From the NCBI RefSeq assembly GCF_030687575.1, contig NZ_CP117439.1:1426001-1490000 (forward strand): a stretch of 64,000 nucleotides of DNA, in the 5' to 3' direction. Position 1 is the stretch's first letter. Each line of letters begins with the position of its first letter. The notes beneath the pieces are model-generated. The model was not told where the DNA came from, searched no databases, and worked only from the letters and a program-made list of their open reading frames with translations. Position numbers and translations under genes: made by a program. This DNA is from Pseudomonas sp. FP2309. Lineage in GTDB: Bacteria > Pseudomonadota > Gammaproteobacteria > Pseudomonadales > Pseudomonadaceae. Positions 63,671 to 64,000 of this stretch are shown here, piece after piece.

Positions 63671-64000
63671 CACATGGCCGCCTTGAAGTGACGTGCATAA
63701 CGCGGGCACAGCTCATCGCGCTTGAGCAGGATGAACACGTCGGCGACCTGGAAGTCTTCATCCCAGCACGGCTCGCCACAGATCTTCGCACCCAGGCGCA
63801 TATACGCCTTGAGCAGCGGCGGCATTTCGGCGATGACGTTGGATGGCAGGTCCAGTGCCGGCAGGGGTTTTTTCGGTTCGGCGCGCAAGTGTTCGTTGCA
63901 CAGGTAGCGTTCGCGCAGGCGCTGCATGATCGCATGGGCCTGGATGCCACCGTCATGCATCGGGATGCTCGCGCAGCCCATCAGGTAACTGTAGCCGCCC
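63670..64000 (-). CDS. olsB: L-ornithine N(alpha)-acyltransferase (OlsB-type), 5' end outside
   Basis: About 109 C-terminal residues are inside the window, from [18 protein letters not shown] to [14 protein letters not shown] and the [27 protein letters not shown] block are hallmarks of the GNAT-like OlsB/hemolysin family. OlsB transfers a 3-hydroxyacyl group from ACP to ornithine, the first step of ornithine lipid synthesis. The gene continues beyond base 64000, so its start and N-terminal domain are not seen. Confidence 0.92.
   Translation of the reverse strand, partial: GGYSYLMGCASIPMHDGGIQAHAIMQRLRERYLCNEHLRAEPKKPLPALDLPSNVIAEMPPLLKAYMRLGAKICGEPCWDEDFQVADVFILLKRDELCPRYARHFKAAM

Overview
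The window is ordinary-looking chromosomal DNA of a fluorescent-group Pseudomonas. It is GC-rich and densely coded. It carries typical Pseudomonas blocks: the braCDEFG branched-chain amino-acid transporter, the complete pca protocatechuate pathway, an emhABC/ttgABC-type RND efflux pump with its TetR repressor, the ornithine-lipid genes olsBA, rapA, pitA and a small CcoM-like oxidase subunit. GTGGGAG-type REP hairpins and many U-tailed stem-loops separate the transcription units. I saw no tRNA, rRNA, insertion sequence, prophage or CRISPR array.

Layout. 1-10.7 kb: the tail of a DinG-like helicase, a GH50/agarase-like secreted hydrolase, a serine-type esterase, an OmpA-family lipoprotein, pdxH, a SlyB-like lipoprotein, a cysteine-synthase-like PLP enzyme, an FAD oxidoreductase and a lipoprotein. 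10.7-15 kb: a divergent SDR/LysR pair, then a four-gene bufferin (DUF2282/MNIO) RiPP operon. 15-20 kb: braCDEFG, with a terminator between braC and braD and a perfect 16-bp palindrome upstream of braC. 20-30 kb: a DUF2288 gene, an orphan glycosyltransferase-like gene, a large tubulin/FtsZ-superfamily protein, a YkgJ-type cysteine-cluster protein, an MFS carrier and rapA.

30-35.4 kb: a class V aminotransferase/RidA pair with a LysR gene, small genes including a 38-codon CcoM-like membrane peptide behind a good ANR box, and pitA. 36-49 kb: pcaR, pcaK, pcaIJF, pcaHG, pcaT, pcaB, pcaD and pcaC, followed on the other strand by a polysaccharide deacetylase and an OprD/BenF-like porin. Together these give uptake of aromatic acids and complete conversion of protocatechuate to succinyl-CoA plus acetyl-CoA. 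49-52.4 kb: a membrane J-domain protein coupled to an HscC-type Hsp70. 52.5-59.3 kb: the RND pump and its repressor. 59.5-62.2 kb: an arsR - MFS - xenobiotic reductase operon with long inverted repeats in front. 62.2-64 kb: acpH and olsA/olsB.

The least conventional items are the 724-residue tubulin-like protein at about 22-24.2 kb, the bufferin operon at 12.3-14.8 kb, and the tiny predicted CcoM gene at 33.2 kb. Most of the rest can be assigned by family with good confidence. All assignments come from reading motifs and from recalled family knowledge; no database search was run.
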